Shown: positions 28,415-39,910, counted from the stretch's first letter. The stretch is DNA of 64,000 nucleotides from Aristolochia californica (GCA_029961685.1 JARWKL010000006.1:10980748-11044747), one strand, 5' to 3'. Translations and numbers: made by a program. The notes: generated by a model from the sequence alone, not told the origin.

Positions 28415-29196
28415 CTCTATCATTGTATCCATCTATCTATCTCTGTCTCTGTCTCTCTCTCTTTATCTCTCTATCTTTCTATCCATCTTTGTATCTAAAA
28501 AAAAAAAAACCCTGCTAATTCTGTCTGTCTCTCTCTCTCTCTATGTCCATCTATCTATCTTTCTATCCATCTATCTATCTATCTATCTACTCTCTTTCTC
28601 TCCATCTATCTCTGTATCTCTATATCTCTCTCTCTCTCTCTATCTATCTTTCTATCCATCTATCCATCTCTCTCTCTCTCCCTCTCTCTCTCTATCTCTC
28701 TCTTTATCTTTCAATCCATTGATCCATCTATCTCTCTCTTTATCATTCTATCCATCTATTAATCTAAAAAAAAACCCTACTAATTTTTTTTTCTCTCTCT
28801 CTCTCACTATCTTTCTATTCATCTATCTATCTATCGCTCTCTCTCTCTCTCTCTATCTTTCAATCCATCTATCTATCTATCTCTCTCTCTATCTCTCTAT
28901 CTATCTTTCTATCCATCTATCTATCTATCACTCTCTCTATCTATCTATCTCTCTCTCTCTATCTATCTTTCTATCCATCTCTTTCTCTCTCTCTCTCTCT
29001 ATCTATCTTTCTATCCATCTATCTATCTTTCTCTCTCTCTCTCTTTCTATCTTTCTATCTTTCTATCCATCTATCTATCTCTCGCTCTCTCTCTCTATCT
29101 ATCTATCTTTCTATCCATCTATCTATCTCTCTCTCACTCTCTATCTTTCTATCCATCTCATCTCTCTCTCTCTCTCTCAATCTTTCTATTCATCTA

Positions 29197-29235
<39 letters not shown>

Positions 29236-29376
29236 TTCGATCCATCAATCTACCTATCTCTCTCTCTCTCTCTATCTTTCTATCCAGCTATCTATCGGTC
29301 TCTCTCTCTCTCTCTCTATCTTTCTATCCATCTATCTCTCTCTCTCTATCTTTCTATCTTTCTATCTTTCTATCCA

Positions 29377-29449
<73 letters not shown>

Positions 29450-29464
29450 CTATCCATCTATCAA

Positions 29465-29495
<31 letters not shown>

Positions 29496-29887
29496 TTCTA
29501 TCCATCTATCTATCTAAAAAAAACCCTGCTAATTCTCTCCCTCTCTATCTCTATCTTTATCTCTCTCTCTTTCTCTCTCTATCTATCTTTCGATCCATCT
29601 ATCTATCTATCTCTCTCTCTCTCTATCTATCTTTCTAACCATCTATCTATCAGTCTCTCTCTCTCTCTCTATCTTTCTATCCATCTTTCTATTTCTCTCT
29701 CTCTCTATCTTTCTATCCATCTATCTATCTTTCTTTCCATCTTTCAATCTCTCTCTCTCTCTCTCTCTCTCTATATCTATCTATCTTTCGATCAATCAAT
29801 CTATCTATATCTCTCTCTCTCTCTCTCTATCTCTCTTTCTATCATCCTATCTATCGGTCTCTCTCTCTCTATCTATCTTTCTATCCA

Positions 29888-29922
<35 letters not shown>

Positions 29923-29982
29923 ATCTTTCTATCCATCTATCAATCTATCTCTCACTCTATCTATCTATCTATCTTTCTATCA

Positions 29983-30056
29983 AGAAGATTCTTTATAAAA
30001 AAATACTGAAGATTTCACTCCTTCAGCATACTCTGATTCTGATGTCGGTCAAAACC
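29983..30056 (+). pseudogene. 70-bp fragment of lineage B coat ORF in satellite
   Basis: GAAGATT, CTTTAT and the stretch TCCTTCAGCATACTCTGATT match the lineage B coat ORF at about 8900-8970 (region encoding ENSEDLTPSAYSDSDIGQN). It has small indels and is bounded by TCTA satellite on the left and a pyrimidine-rich leader-like block on the right. Confidence 0.75.
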
Positions 30057-30190
30057 ATAATCTCTCTCTCCATCTCTTTAGCCACCCCTCTCTCTACTTT
30101 CTTCTCTCTTTTCTTCTCCTCTTCTTCTTTCTCTCCTCTCTCATCATCTTAGTCAAGGACCTTACCATGGGAACCTAAATCCAAGACCTA
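30057..30190 (+). other. Leader/LTR-end-like fragment, first copy
   Basis: A non-repetitive pyrimidine-rich block ending in TCATCTTAGTCAAGGACC, TTACCATGGGAACCTAAATCC. The same block recurs at 31020-31155, where it runs into a tRNA-Met primer-type sequence. It does not match lineage A or B leaders, so it may come from an LTR retrotransposon or a third pararetrovirus. Confidence 0.55.
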
Positions 30191-30329
30191 TCTTTCTATC
30201 CATCTGTCTATCTCTCTCTCTCTCTCTCTATCTTTCTATCTTTCTATCCATCTATCAATCTATCTCTCTCTCTCTCTATCTATCTATCTTTCTATCCATC
30301 TTTCAATCTATGTCTCTCTCTCTATCTAT

Positions 30330-30361
<32 letters not shown>

Positions 30362-30512
30362 TACTATCCATCTATCTATCTATCTATCTATCTATCTCTC
30401 TCTCTCTCTATCTATCTTACTATCCATCTATCTATCTATCTATCTATCTATCTCTCTCTCTCACTCTCTATCTTTCTATCCATCTATCCATCTTTCTCTC
30501 TGTCTCTCTCTT

Positions 30513-30547
<35 letters not shown>

Positions 30548-30580
30548 CTCTCTCTCTCTCCCGCTATCTTTCTATTCATC

Positions 30581-30625
<45 letters not shown>

Positions 30626-30642
30626 TTCGATCCATCTATCTA

Positions 30643-30693
<51 letters not shown>

Positions 30694-30715
30694 TTCGATC
30701 CATCTATCTATCTCC

Positions 30716-30746
<31 letters not shown>

Positions 30747-31019
30747 TATCTATCTTTCTATCCATCTATCTATCTATCTATCTATCTCTCTATCATTCTA
30801 TCCATCTATCTATCTTTGTCTCTCTCTCTCTCTCTCTTTATCTCTCTATCTTTCTATCCATTTTTGTATCTAGAAAAAAAAAGAAAACCCTGCTAATTCT
30901 GTCTGTCTGTCTCTCTCTCTCTGTGTCCATCTATCTATTTTTCTATCCATCTATCTATCTATCTACTCTCTTTCTCTCCATTTATCTATCTTTCTATCCA
31001 TCTATCTCTGTATCTCTCT

Positions 31020-31166
31020 CTCTCTCTCTCTCTCTCTCCATCTCTTTAGCCACCCCTCTCTCTACTTTCTTCTCTCTTTTCTTCTCCTCTTCTTCTTTCT
31101 CTCCTCTCTCATCATCTTAGTCAAGGACCTTACCATGGGAACCTAAATCCAATATGGTATCAGAGC
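31020..31166 (+). other. Leader/LTR-end-like fragment with primer-type site, second copy
   Basis: Same block as 30057-30190, followed by AATCCAATATGGTATCAGAGC, where TGGTATCAGAGC (31155-31166) is the usual Met-tRNA primer complement. TCTA satellite resumes immediately after the site. Confidence 0.6.
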
Positions 31167-31352
31167 TATCTATCTTTCTTTCCATCTATCTCTCTATCTT
31201 TCTTTCCATCTATCATGTATATATATAGATATATATCTATATATCTATATATCTCGCTATAGATATATATCTATAGAAAGAATATATCTATATCTATATC
31301 TATATCTATATCTATATCTATAGAAAGATAGAGAGATAGATGGAAAGAAAGA
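31167..31352. repeat. Strand-switch palindrome at A3 left edge
   Basis: CTTTCCATCTATCTCTCTATC on the left is answered by its complement GATAGAGAGATAGATGGAAAG at 31327-31350 across an AT-rich centre (TATAGATATA units). The same design occurs at 12600-12800. Confidence 0.85.
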
Positions 31353-32558
31353 TCAGCAACCTTCATAGTAAGAAAACATAGTGAGCAAAAAAGAGGCAAA
31401 TCAAGAATGGTAATAAATTATAAAAGATTAAACGATAACACAGTCACAGACAGTTACAATATTCCAGACAAATCATAACTCATTAACAAAATTCAAGATA
31501 AAAAGATTTTTAGTAAGTTTGATTGTAAGTCAGGTTTTTGGCAGATCAAAATGCATCCAGATAGTATAGAATGGACAACATTTACATGTCCAGAAGGACA
31601 TTTTGAATGGCTTGTCATGCCATTCGGGTTAAAAAATGCACCAGCTGTCTTTCAAAGAAAGATGGATAATATTTTTAGGAAATATGATAATTTTGTTTTA
31701 GTTTATATAGATGATATTTTAGTCTTTAGTAAAACAATAGAGGACCATATAGGACACTTACAGTTAGTTTTAGCAACCTTTATGCAAGAAGGGATCATAA
31801 TTAGTAAAGCAAAAATAGAATTATTTAAAGAATATATAAAATTTTTAGGTGTTAATATAGGACAAGGACAAATAGAACTACAAGATCATATTTCAAAGAA
31901 AATCTTAGAAATGCCAGATGACCTGTCAGATACAAAACAGTTACAAAGATTCTTAGGATTAGTTAATTATGCTAGACCATTTTTAAAAGACATTGGTAAA
32001 ATGGTAGGTCCGTTATATGGGAAAACTTCACCAAACGGACAAAAGTTTTTTAATCAAGAAGACAAAAACTTAGTCAAAAAGATTAAAGAAAAAGTTAAAA
32101 CCCTATCTAAACTACAAATGCCTTTAGACTCCGATTATATTATTATAGAGACAGATGGAAGTAATTTAGGATGGGGAGGAGTCCTTATCTCTAAACCACA
32201 TCAATACAGTGACAAAGAAGAAGAAAGGATTTGTAGTTATGCAAGCGGAAAATTTAAAGAAAAAGGTAATATGAGTAGTATAGATTCTGAAATTTTGGCT
32301 GTTATCTATTCTTTAGAAGCCTTTAGATTATTCATTATTCATAAACAAGAATTTACCTTAAGAACTGATTGTGAAGCCATAGTAAAATATTTTCAAAAAA
32401 GTAAAGAGAATAAAATTAGCAGGAGAAGATGGTTGAATCTAGTCGATATTATTACTGGTAATGGTTATAGAATAACTTTTGAGCATATTAAAGGCAAAAA
32501 CAATAGTCTTACCGATACTTTAAGTAGAAGATTTTTTTATACAAAAATTGCTTCTTGA
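31353..32558 (+). pseudogene. Reverse transcriptase-RNase H (A3)
   Basis: Homologue of the A2 RT, truncated a little further into the N-terminus at the satellite junction. One nonsense TAA lies at 31476-31478. From 31551 it is open to the TGA at 32556-32558. All core motifs are present: FDCKSGFWQIKM, YIDDILVFS, IETDGSNLGWGGVL and LRTDCEAIVKYF. The stop is followed after 3 nt by the TAV ATG. Confidence 0.9.
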
Positions 32559-32561
32559 CAG

Positions 32562-33590
32562 ATGGATTTTCCTGATCGCTCTATCAGACCTTCTTCCTCC
32601 AGACTAAACAGTTATGGGCAAGAATTTTTGTGTTTTGGCAATCAGAAGTTAGTCGTTTTTCCAAAATCTAATATTACTTTCAAAACTTTACCAAGTATTT
32701 CTGTTACAAAAAAAGAACAGTGTCTTTTAGATAATTTATGGTTAGCCTATCAAAGAGTTCCCAAAAACCAGAAGTATTTCTTAGCAAGTCTTAATGGTCT
32801 TTCAGAATATTTTACCCAGAAAAAGAAGAGTTTCAATTTTTATGTCGTTTTCCAAGGTCACACCCCAGGAGTCTTTCATTCCTGGACAGAAGTTGTAGAA
32901 AGTATTCAAAATTTCCAAAGACCAGTCTACAAAGGCTTTAATAACCTCCAGGAAGCTCTAGAAGCTGCAAAGCTAACCATAGGAACAAATTACTACATTG
33001 CTCCGTCCTTAAGACACATGAGAGAAGACCAGGTGTCTTATGGAATAGCCAAGGACACCAAGAGAATTATTTTCTGTGATCATTGTGATACCCTTACAAA
33101 GACTATCCAGAGACTGAATGAGAAGAGGAGACTTTTGGAAGAGAAGAATTTATTCCAGAAAGAATATATTAACAATTTAGAAGAAGAAAATAGAATTTTA
33201 AAAGCAAAGGCAATAGGTACATTCTGTACCCAGATCCCTACTAGTGAGGGGCATTCACTAGCTAGTCCGACTCAAACGGCAGTCGGTAAAGACTTATCAA
33301 GTCCGTTGATGGTTGGGCATTTGCCAAAAATGCCACAAGAAAAGAATAAAGAAAAGAAGATCGAGATTATTCCAGACAAAGACGAAATCAAAAAGATGAT
33401 GGATGACTACTTTAAATAATTTCTTAAGGACCAAGGCTATGAAGAGAAAGACTCAGCATCAGCATCATCTTCTAGCAAGACAGGGTCTACAGGCACTCAG
33501 ACACTTCAATGTTTTTCCCAAGAAGAAGACGAAGACTATGATTACGACTCAGAAGCCATCCAAAACCTTATCACTTTGGATGGGAAGTAA
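32562..33590 (+). pseudogene. TAV protein (A3), one nonsense codon
   Basis: Almost identical to A1 TAV (2354-3382), with the viroplasmin domain, coiled coil, Lys/Glu hinge and acidic tail all present. A TAA at 33417-33419 replaces the GAA seen in A1, about 57 codons before the normal end at 33588-33590. The viroplasmin and coiled-coil parts remain readable. The downstream flank holds a T/A tract and short repeats up to the promoter. Confidence 0.85.
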
Positions 33591-33599
33591 AAGACAGAC

Positions 33600-33880
33600 A
33601 AAGACCATCACGTTGATGACAAGATTCCATTTAGAAAAGAGACTGGTTAGAAAACACAACTTAAAAGATAAGATTCCTTTTAGAAAAGAGACTGGGTAGA
33701 AAAGAAAAAAAAAAAAAGTAGTCTGGTTTCAAGACATGGTTTCCCCAGCACATGGTATTCAAGATAAGACTTCTCCAGCACATCTCCAGCACATCTCCAG
33801 CACATGGTATTCAAGACAAGACTTCTCCAGCACCTCTCCAGCACATGGTTTTCAAGACAAGACTTCTCCGCTATAATTTA
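33600..33880 (+). repeat. Short tandem repeats upstream of A3 promoter
   Basis: Two units containing TTTAGAAAAGAGACTGG, an A13 tract, then several copies of a unit with TTCAAGACAAGACTTCTC and CAGCACATGGT. They mirror 2080-2350 in A1 with one extra short CATCTCCAGCA unit. Confidence 0.65.
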
Positions 33881-34049
33881 GTTTTTACTATACCCTTTTG
33901 TAAAGATATCTATGATTGTACTTTTCTTTTTTGTTGGCATAATGCCTCACCGAACACTTGGAAAGCACTCAAGGACTTATCACCGACAATGGGGCCCAAT
34001 GAGCACCCGGGTGATTCCTTCTTGCCTCCCAGTGTCGGCAATCTTTAGC

Positions 34050-34057
34050 TATAAAAG
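34050..34057 (+). promoter_or_regulatory. TATA box of pregenomic RNA promoter (A3)
   Basis: TATAAAAG in the context TTTAGCTATAAAAGGC. The conserved GGGGCCCAATGAGCACCC block lies about 60 nt upstream. Confidence 0.75.
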
Positions 34058-34079
34058 GCTATTGTATGTTTCAAAGAGA

Positions 34080-35095
34080 TTATGAATGAAGAGAGCAATT
34101 TCCTACCATCTTGAGCTTCCATGACTTCTGTTCGCCTTCCAATTATGTTCTAAGTCCTTTCCTCTCTCAAGCACCCTTGTAAGTACGCTATCTTCTTTCT
34201 CTATTCTAGTCTTTCGGGGTCTTCTTTAAGGGACCTCCTAAGTTCTTTCTGTTTACTTCTATAAGGATTTTCCCTAACTTTAGATCCATCCTGAGCATGT
34301 TGTAAAAGCATTGTGTAACCCTTTGAGGTTTCACGGTCCAGAGTTCCGAATTTTTGCCCGCTAATGTCCATGGGTGACTATAGGGCCTGTTGTTTCGGAA
34401 CATTGAAGGAGCCCGTGGCCAAAGCCATTTGAGCTAGGGAAGCACACACCTCGGCATGTCTTAGGTGTCTGAGACCTGAGGGAAATCTCAGAAAGAAGTA
34501 AACAGATGAACCTTAGGAGAAAACCTTAAAGAAGTTTACACATATTTGTTCAGCTTCCATTAGCCTACGTCTATCTTCTTGTTCATGCTTGTTCTGCTTA
34601 TAGTTGTCGGTATTGTTCTGTCTGCTCTTGTAATTACTGCTTCCATAGTCTGCTAGTATTGTTTTTCCTTTTCTGTTTTACATATCTGGGTATATTAGGC
34701 TGGAACACCACTGGGTGAGGGCTACGCCCTGACAGCCACCTCTGCTTCCAAGGAACCACTGTTCCAAGGGACCAAGCATCGCTCCTGGCTGCTACAACGC
34801 CGCCGTACCCGTTTATGTATATCTGGCTTGTTAGTCTTATATTACATCAGATAGCCCGGTTTTTACTTAGATACTTACCTTGTTATTATCTGTATTTAGC
34901 TTTGCTTTATATTAAACTAAGAAAACACTCTTTGTTTTATTAAAAGAGGTATTTTAAGTTATATTCTTATTCTAGGAGTTATAGCTTTAAGGTTGTTTGA
35001 ATATTTTGTTTTCTTTCCAGAACAAATTGTTGAGCTTTTAGAATCAGACGTTTTCATATATTTGTGTATAATAATTAAATTAGTAGAAAAATTAT
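34080..35095 (+). promoter_or_regulatory. Long leader with GC-rich structured block (A3)
   Basis: About 1 kb of leader between the promoter and ORF0. The GC-rich block at 34690-34820 contains the hairpin AGGGC-TAC-GCCCT (34718-34730), with a compensatory change in A2. A minus-strand ORF at 34206-34403 is shared with A1 only because the two copies are recent duplicates. Confidence 0.6.
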
Positions 35096-35296
35096 ATGAT
35101 CTTTGTTAATATTTCTCTTGCTATAGTTTTTTGTAATTTAATCATATTTAGTTTCATCTGTTTCGTCCTATCTTTAAATCATTATATTAGAGTATTTGAA
35201 ACCCCTAGACCTATCCTCATTCCTAGAAGACAAATAATTAGGAGAGGTCAACCTAGTCAAAATAATAATAATACAGATCTGAATACTCCAGATTAA
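35096..35296 (+). CDS. ORF0, small single-pass membrane protein (A3)
   Basis: Intact 66-codon ORF ending 19 nt before the primer site. Residues 2-28 are hydrophobic (IFVNISLAIVFCNLIIFSFICFVLSLN is a single membrane segment, positions 2-28). A basic Pro/Arg tail (TPRPILIPRRQIIRRG) and an Asn-rich end follow. It is homologous to A2 ORF0 with mostly synonymous change in the membrane part. The expected topology is a short N-terminus with a basic cytosolic tail. Family unknown. Confidence 0.7.
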   Translation: MIFVNISLAIVFCNLIIFSFICFVLSLNHYIRVFETPRPILIPRRQIIRRGQPSQNNNNTDLNTPD

Positions 35297-35315
35297 AAGA
35301 GTAACCCCCGTAAAT

Positions 35316-35328
35316 TGGTATCAGAGCC
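35316..35328 (+). promoter_or_regulatory. tRNA-Met primer-binding site (A3)
   Basis: TGGTATCAGAGCC, complementary to the initiator Met-tRNA 3' end. The sequence before it (CCCCCGTAAAT) is repeated at 38530, where the element ends. Confidence 0.92.
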
Positions 35329-35336
35329 TTAGCATT

Positions 35337-35774
35337 CTGGATCCTTTTAGAAAAATAGAATATTTAGATCTAAGAATTCCGTCAAAATTTGAATATAAAT
35401 TTATAGGATCAAGTTCTATAAAGTGTCATTTTAATAGTGAAGAACATATTCTACACGGTACAAATCCACAGTTAAACAGTATTATAGACCTAATCATTAG
35501 CCTAGGAAGTTCTTTACAGACTAAAATAACTGATCTAGATTTTATCTTAACAAAGACTCAAGAAGAAATCAAAGCCCTTAGAACAAGAATAGGAGGATTA
35601 GCAGAAAATTTAGATTATTTGAAAACCAGTAGAAGTGCTCAACAGAATATAGATAAATAAATAGATATTATAATCCAAAAATTAAAAGCTGTTAAGATTG
35701 ACCAACCTAAGACAACTCCTCCAAAGAAACAATGGCAGTTTCACGGAGAAGTGACTCAACAATCTCATAAATAG
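35337..35774 (+). pseudogene. ORFa, coiled-coil protein (A3)
   Basis: Homologue of A2 ORFa. The candidate CTG start is at 35337-35339 (A at -3, G at +4). It is interrupted by TAA at 35658-35660 (a Glu codon in A2) and its normal end is TAG 35772-35774, overlapping the MP-CP start. The frame has no ATG upstream of the conserved protein sequence, as in the other copies. Confidence 0.7.
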
Positions 35775-38458
35775 GCACTTCTAGCAGAAATTTAAATATT
35801 CTAGACAGAATCATTGGTAGGCGAAGTATAGATCACCAAGACATACAGTTAGATGACATCATAGACGTTGATCAGGATATTATAGTATTTAGCAATAATC
35901 AGCTTAATTTACTCAATCCTAGGCAACTATACAGAACAGGACCATTAAACTTCCAGACTGGATTATTTAGACATTATAGAGAACTCCAAGTCAGCTGTGT
36001 TGGACAAGATTCAGTAAATGTAAATTTAATTGCAGATCAAGCGTTTAGGGAAATAAAAAAGATCTACACTTTAATTCACTTAGGATTAATAGTAATAGGA
36101 ATAAAGGGTTTAGGTAGAAAAAATTTAGGTACAAAAACCTTAGTCAGTATTTATGATGATAGATGGGCAGACCCCAAAAAAACAATGTTAGGAATAACAG
36201 AAGTAGATATGAACCAAAACGGCGGAATTTTCTATTGTTCTCTAGATTTTCTGTTAGGATTACAAGATTTTAAGAAATATATTAAGATAGGAATTCAAAC
36301 TAAAGGATATGAATCTTTTGTAGGTAACAATTTGTTACTATGTATAGGATTTTTAGGAAGATGTACAAGCTCCAGTACTACTAAGTTTAAAATTAAAATA
36401 GATGATGTAGTAAATCTTATAGGTAATAAAGGAATAAAATTATTAAAACCTTTAAAATATTCCCCTGAAGATTTAGCAGGTTTGGATTGGAATTTGAAGT
36501 TTAGACAAGAAAAAATCATTAGTCCAGAAGAAAGTATTATGTATACAGATACAAAAGGAAATGTAAATATTAGATTCAATAGCTATGAACAGAAAAATAC
36601 AGAAGACACTGAATCCATTTCTAGTGAAAATTATGATTTAGTCCACCTAGAAAAAGAAATAGATAATATCATTTACCCCAAAGAATTAGGGTTACAATTA
36701 GGCGAAAGAGAATTATTACATCTAGAAGAAGACTTAATAAAAAATAAAAGAATTAAAGAACAAGAATACTTATATTATGATAATGAATTAAATATCCGAA
36801 TAGGAACTATGCCTCTAGAACCTTCTTTAGAAACACGAGGAAATTGTTAGTGTAAAAGATTACATGGACACAGAAAGCTCAATCAATAACCCTACCTACA
36901 CTACTTATCCTAATCCACCACCTAGAGAAGTCTTTAACTCAAGAAACATGCCTAGATTACCTTATACAAAACCAATTAATTTTGACAAAAAAGTTCATCC
37001 CAAAGGAAAAAGAAAAGAAACAGAAAGACCGATTACTTTCCAAGACAAAGGTAAAGGAAAGATACTTAATCTTTCTGCTCATGATCCTCAAGAATGGACC
37101 ACAGTTTTAGATCTATGGAAAAATCAAGTAGTTTCAGATTACATCCAACATTTCTCTTCTCAAGATGTAGAAGAAATGTATAGATACCTAGAAACCTTTT
37201 TAGGAGAAAGTGTAAAAGCTCTTTGGGAAAGCTATAAAAGATTTAATCCAGAACAATTCGAACAACTAATGAGTTTAGGGCCTAATCCCTATAACTTCGT
37301 TAATAAGGTCTTCCACTTAGTAACAGGAGATGATCCTAACCTAGGATCTATAGCTTTACAAAAGGATGTTGTTATTTATCTAGAACAGCTTAGCCTTTAC
37401 AATTATAAGTATGTTAAAAAATTCTTACAAGACTATTTTTACTACACTTGCATTTCAGGTAATGGTTTTAATAAAGATTTAGGCATAAAGCTTTTTAGAA
37501 AATTACCTGGAGCCTTAGGAAAAGAAATCTATGAAAAATGGCAAAATATAGAAAATGCTAACCCTCACTTAGCCTATTCCATAGGACAGAGAACAAAATT
37601 TATCATGAATATACTTCAAGAAAAGTGTACTGATATCCAAATCCAAAGACAACTTAAGGGAGATGACTTCGGATTTTGTAAACAGATTTATACTACCCAA
37701 GCTTATGGCCTTAAAGAATCCAGACAACGCACTAGGAGACCTAAAAAGTTTGTTAGAAAAGGATATTTTATCCGAAGATCTAAAAGTAGGAAACCATATC
37801 TTAATAGAGAAAGACATGTTAGGAGATTTAACCCCAAAAGAACTTATAAGAATAAGCTTTCTTGTTACATCTGTGGTCAGACAGAACATCTAGCTAACAC
37901 ATGTCCAAAAAGACAAAACATAAATTCTAAAAGATCTACTTTAGTCGAAAACGTCCAACAAGACTTAATAGAAGTAGATGAATATATGTCCGACACAGAA
38001 TCCATCTATAGCATAGTTAGTCTAGCTACGATCCCAGAAGACTCTTCAGATACTGAAGATGACCTTATTCTTGAATTAGACTCAGATGAACATTTAGACC
38101 TTATGGATACCACAACAGAATGTACTCATTCTTGGTTATGGTTCACTGGTCTAGACAGTAACCCTTGCTTTCAATGCCAATGGTATCCTAGTAAAAAGCA
38201 ACGAGCCAAATGCTCTCTCTGTTTCACAGAAGCCTGCCTTCCTTGTCTTAAACAATTAGGAGTTACTCCTACCGAATCTTCTCAGCCAGATAGAATTTCT
38301 ACTACTAAGTTAGAAATCTTAGCTAGAAAATCGAAAACTGTGAAGCTGAAGTCTCTCTTCTTAAACATCATTTAGATACTTTAGAAAAAAACTCTTATGA
38401 TGGTATTACAGTATGCTTAGGAGACCCAGAAACATCTCTTGTGTGTAACCAAGACAAA
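35732..38458 (+). pseudogene. MP-CP-protease polyprotein (A3, truncated)
   Basis: Starts at ATG 35732. Breaks: TAA at 35768-35770 (Glu in A1), a 1-nt frameshift near 36836, another 1-nt loss near 38330, then truncation at 38458 before the protease motif. The movement domain (about 36050-36400), coat core (37080-37560), zinc knuckle CX2CX4HX4C (37863-37904) and second motif CX2CX11CX2CX4CX2C (about 38165-38260) are all clear. The long open parts are 35771-36850 and 36864-38375. The two Cys motifs place the coat region with badna-/tungrovirus relatives. Confidence 0.85.
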
Positions 38459-38547
38459 TAATTAGGAGAGGTCAACCTAGTCAAAATAATAATAATACAG
38501 ATCTAAATACTCCAGATTAAAAGAGTAACCCCCGTAAATTGGTATCC
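38459..38547 (+). repeat. Second copy of ORF0 end and pre-primer-site sequence (A3 terminus)
   Basis: Matches 35234-35322 almost perfectly (TTAGGAGAGGTCAACC to TGGTATC) and stops within the primer site. It gives A3 a short direct terminal repeat of viral origin. Confidence 0.88.
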
Positions 38548-38709
38548 GATCTTTCTTCATTCATTTTTTCTTTCTTTCTTTCTTGTTTCTTTATTTCTTT
38601 ATTTCTATTTCTTTCCTTCATATTTCGTTCATTATCATTGTCTTTCTTTTTTCTTTTCTAATTTCTTCTTTCTTTCTTTCTTTCTTTCTTTCTTTATGTT
38701 GTCTTTCGA

Positions 38710-38741
<32 letters not shown>

Positions 38742-39910
38742 AACAAGAAAGAAAGAAACAAGAAAGATAGAAACAAGAAAGAATAAATAAAGAAATAAGG
38801 CTTATTGAAAGAAATAAGAAAGAAATTAGAAACAAGAAAAGAAAAAATAAAAAAAGAAAGAATAAAAAAGAAAGAAATTAGAAAGAATGAAAGACAATTG
38901 AAGAAATGAAGAAAGAAACAAGGAAAAGAAACAAAAGAAACATAAACAATGAAAGAAATAAATAAAAAATGAGAAATAAAGAAAGAAGAAATAAAAAAAA
39001 GAAAGAGAAAAATAAACAAGAAAGAATACATAAATAAATAAGACACATTGAAAAAAACAAGAAAGAAGAAAAGAAGAAGAAAGATTGAATCAAGATAGAA
39101 ATAATGAAAAAAGAAAAACTATAACAAAGAAACGGAATGAAAGAAGAAACAAACAAACAATGAAGATATATAGATGGAAAGAAGCAAGAAGGAAAGAAAG
39201 AGAAAATAAATGAAGAAAGAAAGAAGACAGAAAGAAAGAAAAAAGAAAGAACGAAAGAAAGGGAAATAAGAAGGAAATAAAAAGAATAAGAAAGATAGAT
39301 AGAAAGAAGAAAGTGAAAGGAATGAAATTAAAAAGGAATAAAGAAAGACAAACATAAAGAAAGAAACATGAAAGAAAGAAACCGAAAGAACGAAAGAACG
39401 AATGGAAGAATGAAGAAAGAAAAAACAAGAAAGAACAAATAAAAAAAGGCACATAGAAAGAAATAAGAACTAAGAAAAGAAGAAGAAATATGAATCATGA
39501 TAGAAATAAACATAAAAATAAGTCAGAAAGAAAGTCTTTCTTGTTTCAATCTTTCTCTTTTCTTACTTTTTTATTTCTCCTTTTTCTTCTTCATTCAGTC
39601 TTTCTTTATTTGTTTCTTTCTTTCATTCTTCTTTTTACTTTATTTCTTTAATTCTTTCTTTCTCCACTTCTTTCTTCTCTTCTCCTTCTTATTCCTTTCA
39701 TATTTCTTTCTTCCTTTATTTTTTTTCCTTATTTCTTCTATCTACCTATCTCTCTTTTTATTCTTTCTTTAATCAGGAAAAAAAAGTCAAGAAACAAGAT
39801 TGAAAGAAAGATAAAAATAAACAAGAAAGACACAAGAAGTGAAGAAGAAATAAAGAAAGAAAGAAGGCGAAAAGAAAGAAAGAAGAATAAAAGAGAAGGA
39901 AAAATAAAAG

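Larger units (their letters stand above)
26915..31166. repeat. TCTA/TC satellite between A2 and A3
   Basis: Pyrimidine-rich array of TCTA, TC and CTTTCTATCCATC units. The tag A8-CCCTGCTAATTCTC recurs at 26935, 27610, 28497, 28766, 29516 and 30873. A perfect TA run is near 29419-29446. Two non-satellite inclusions are listed separately. ORFs of 180-480 codons are Ser/Leu/Ile/Tyr repeats with no gene content. Confidence 0.95.
31353..38547 (+). mobile_element. Endogenous pararetrovirus lineage A, copy A3
   Basis: Plus-strand order: RT (truncated)-RNase H, TAV, promoter, leader with ORF0, primer site, ORFa, MP-CP and start of protease. At 38451-38458 it jumps through AAGACAAA to a second copy of the 90 bp before the primer site, and ends at TGGTATC (38547) beside TTTC satellite. 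Bases 32539-35936 are an inverted near-duplicate of A1. Confidence 0.88.

Noticed and set aside
27698..31120. Plus-strand ORFs of 178-477 codons in the TCTA satellite
   Set aside because: Simple-sequence translations; they shift composition with the repeat unit and include the A8-CCCT tag in arbitrary frames.
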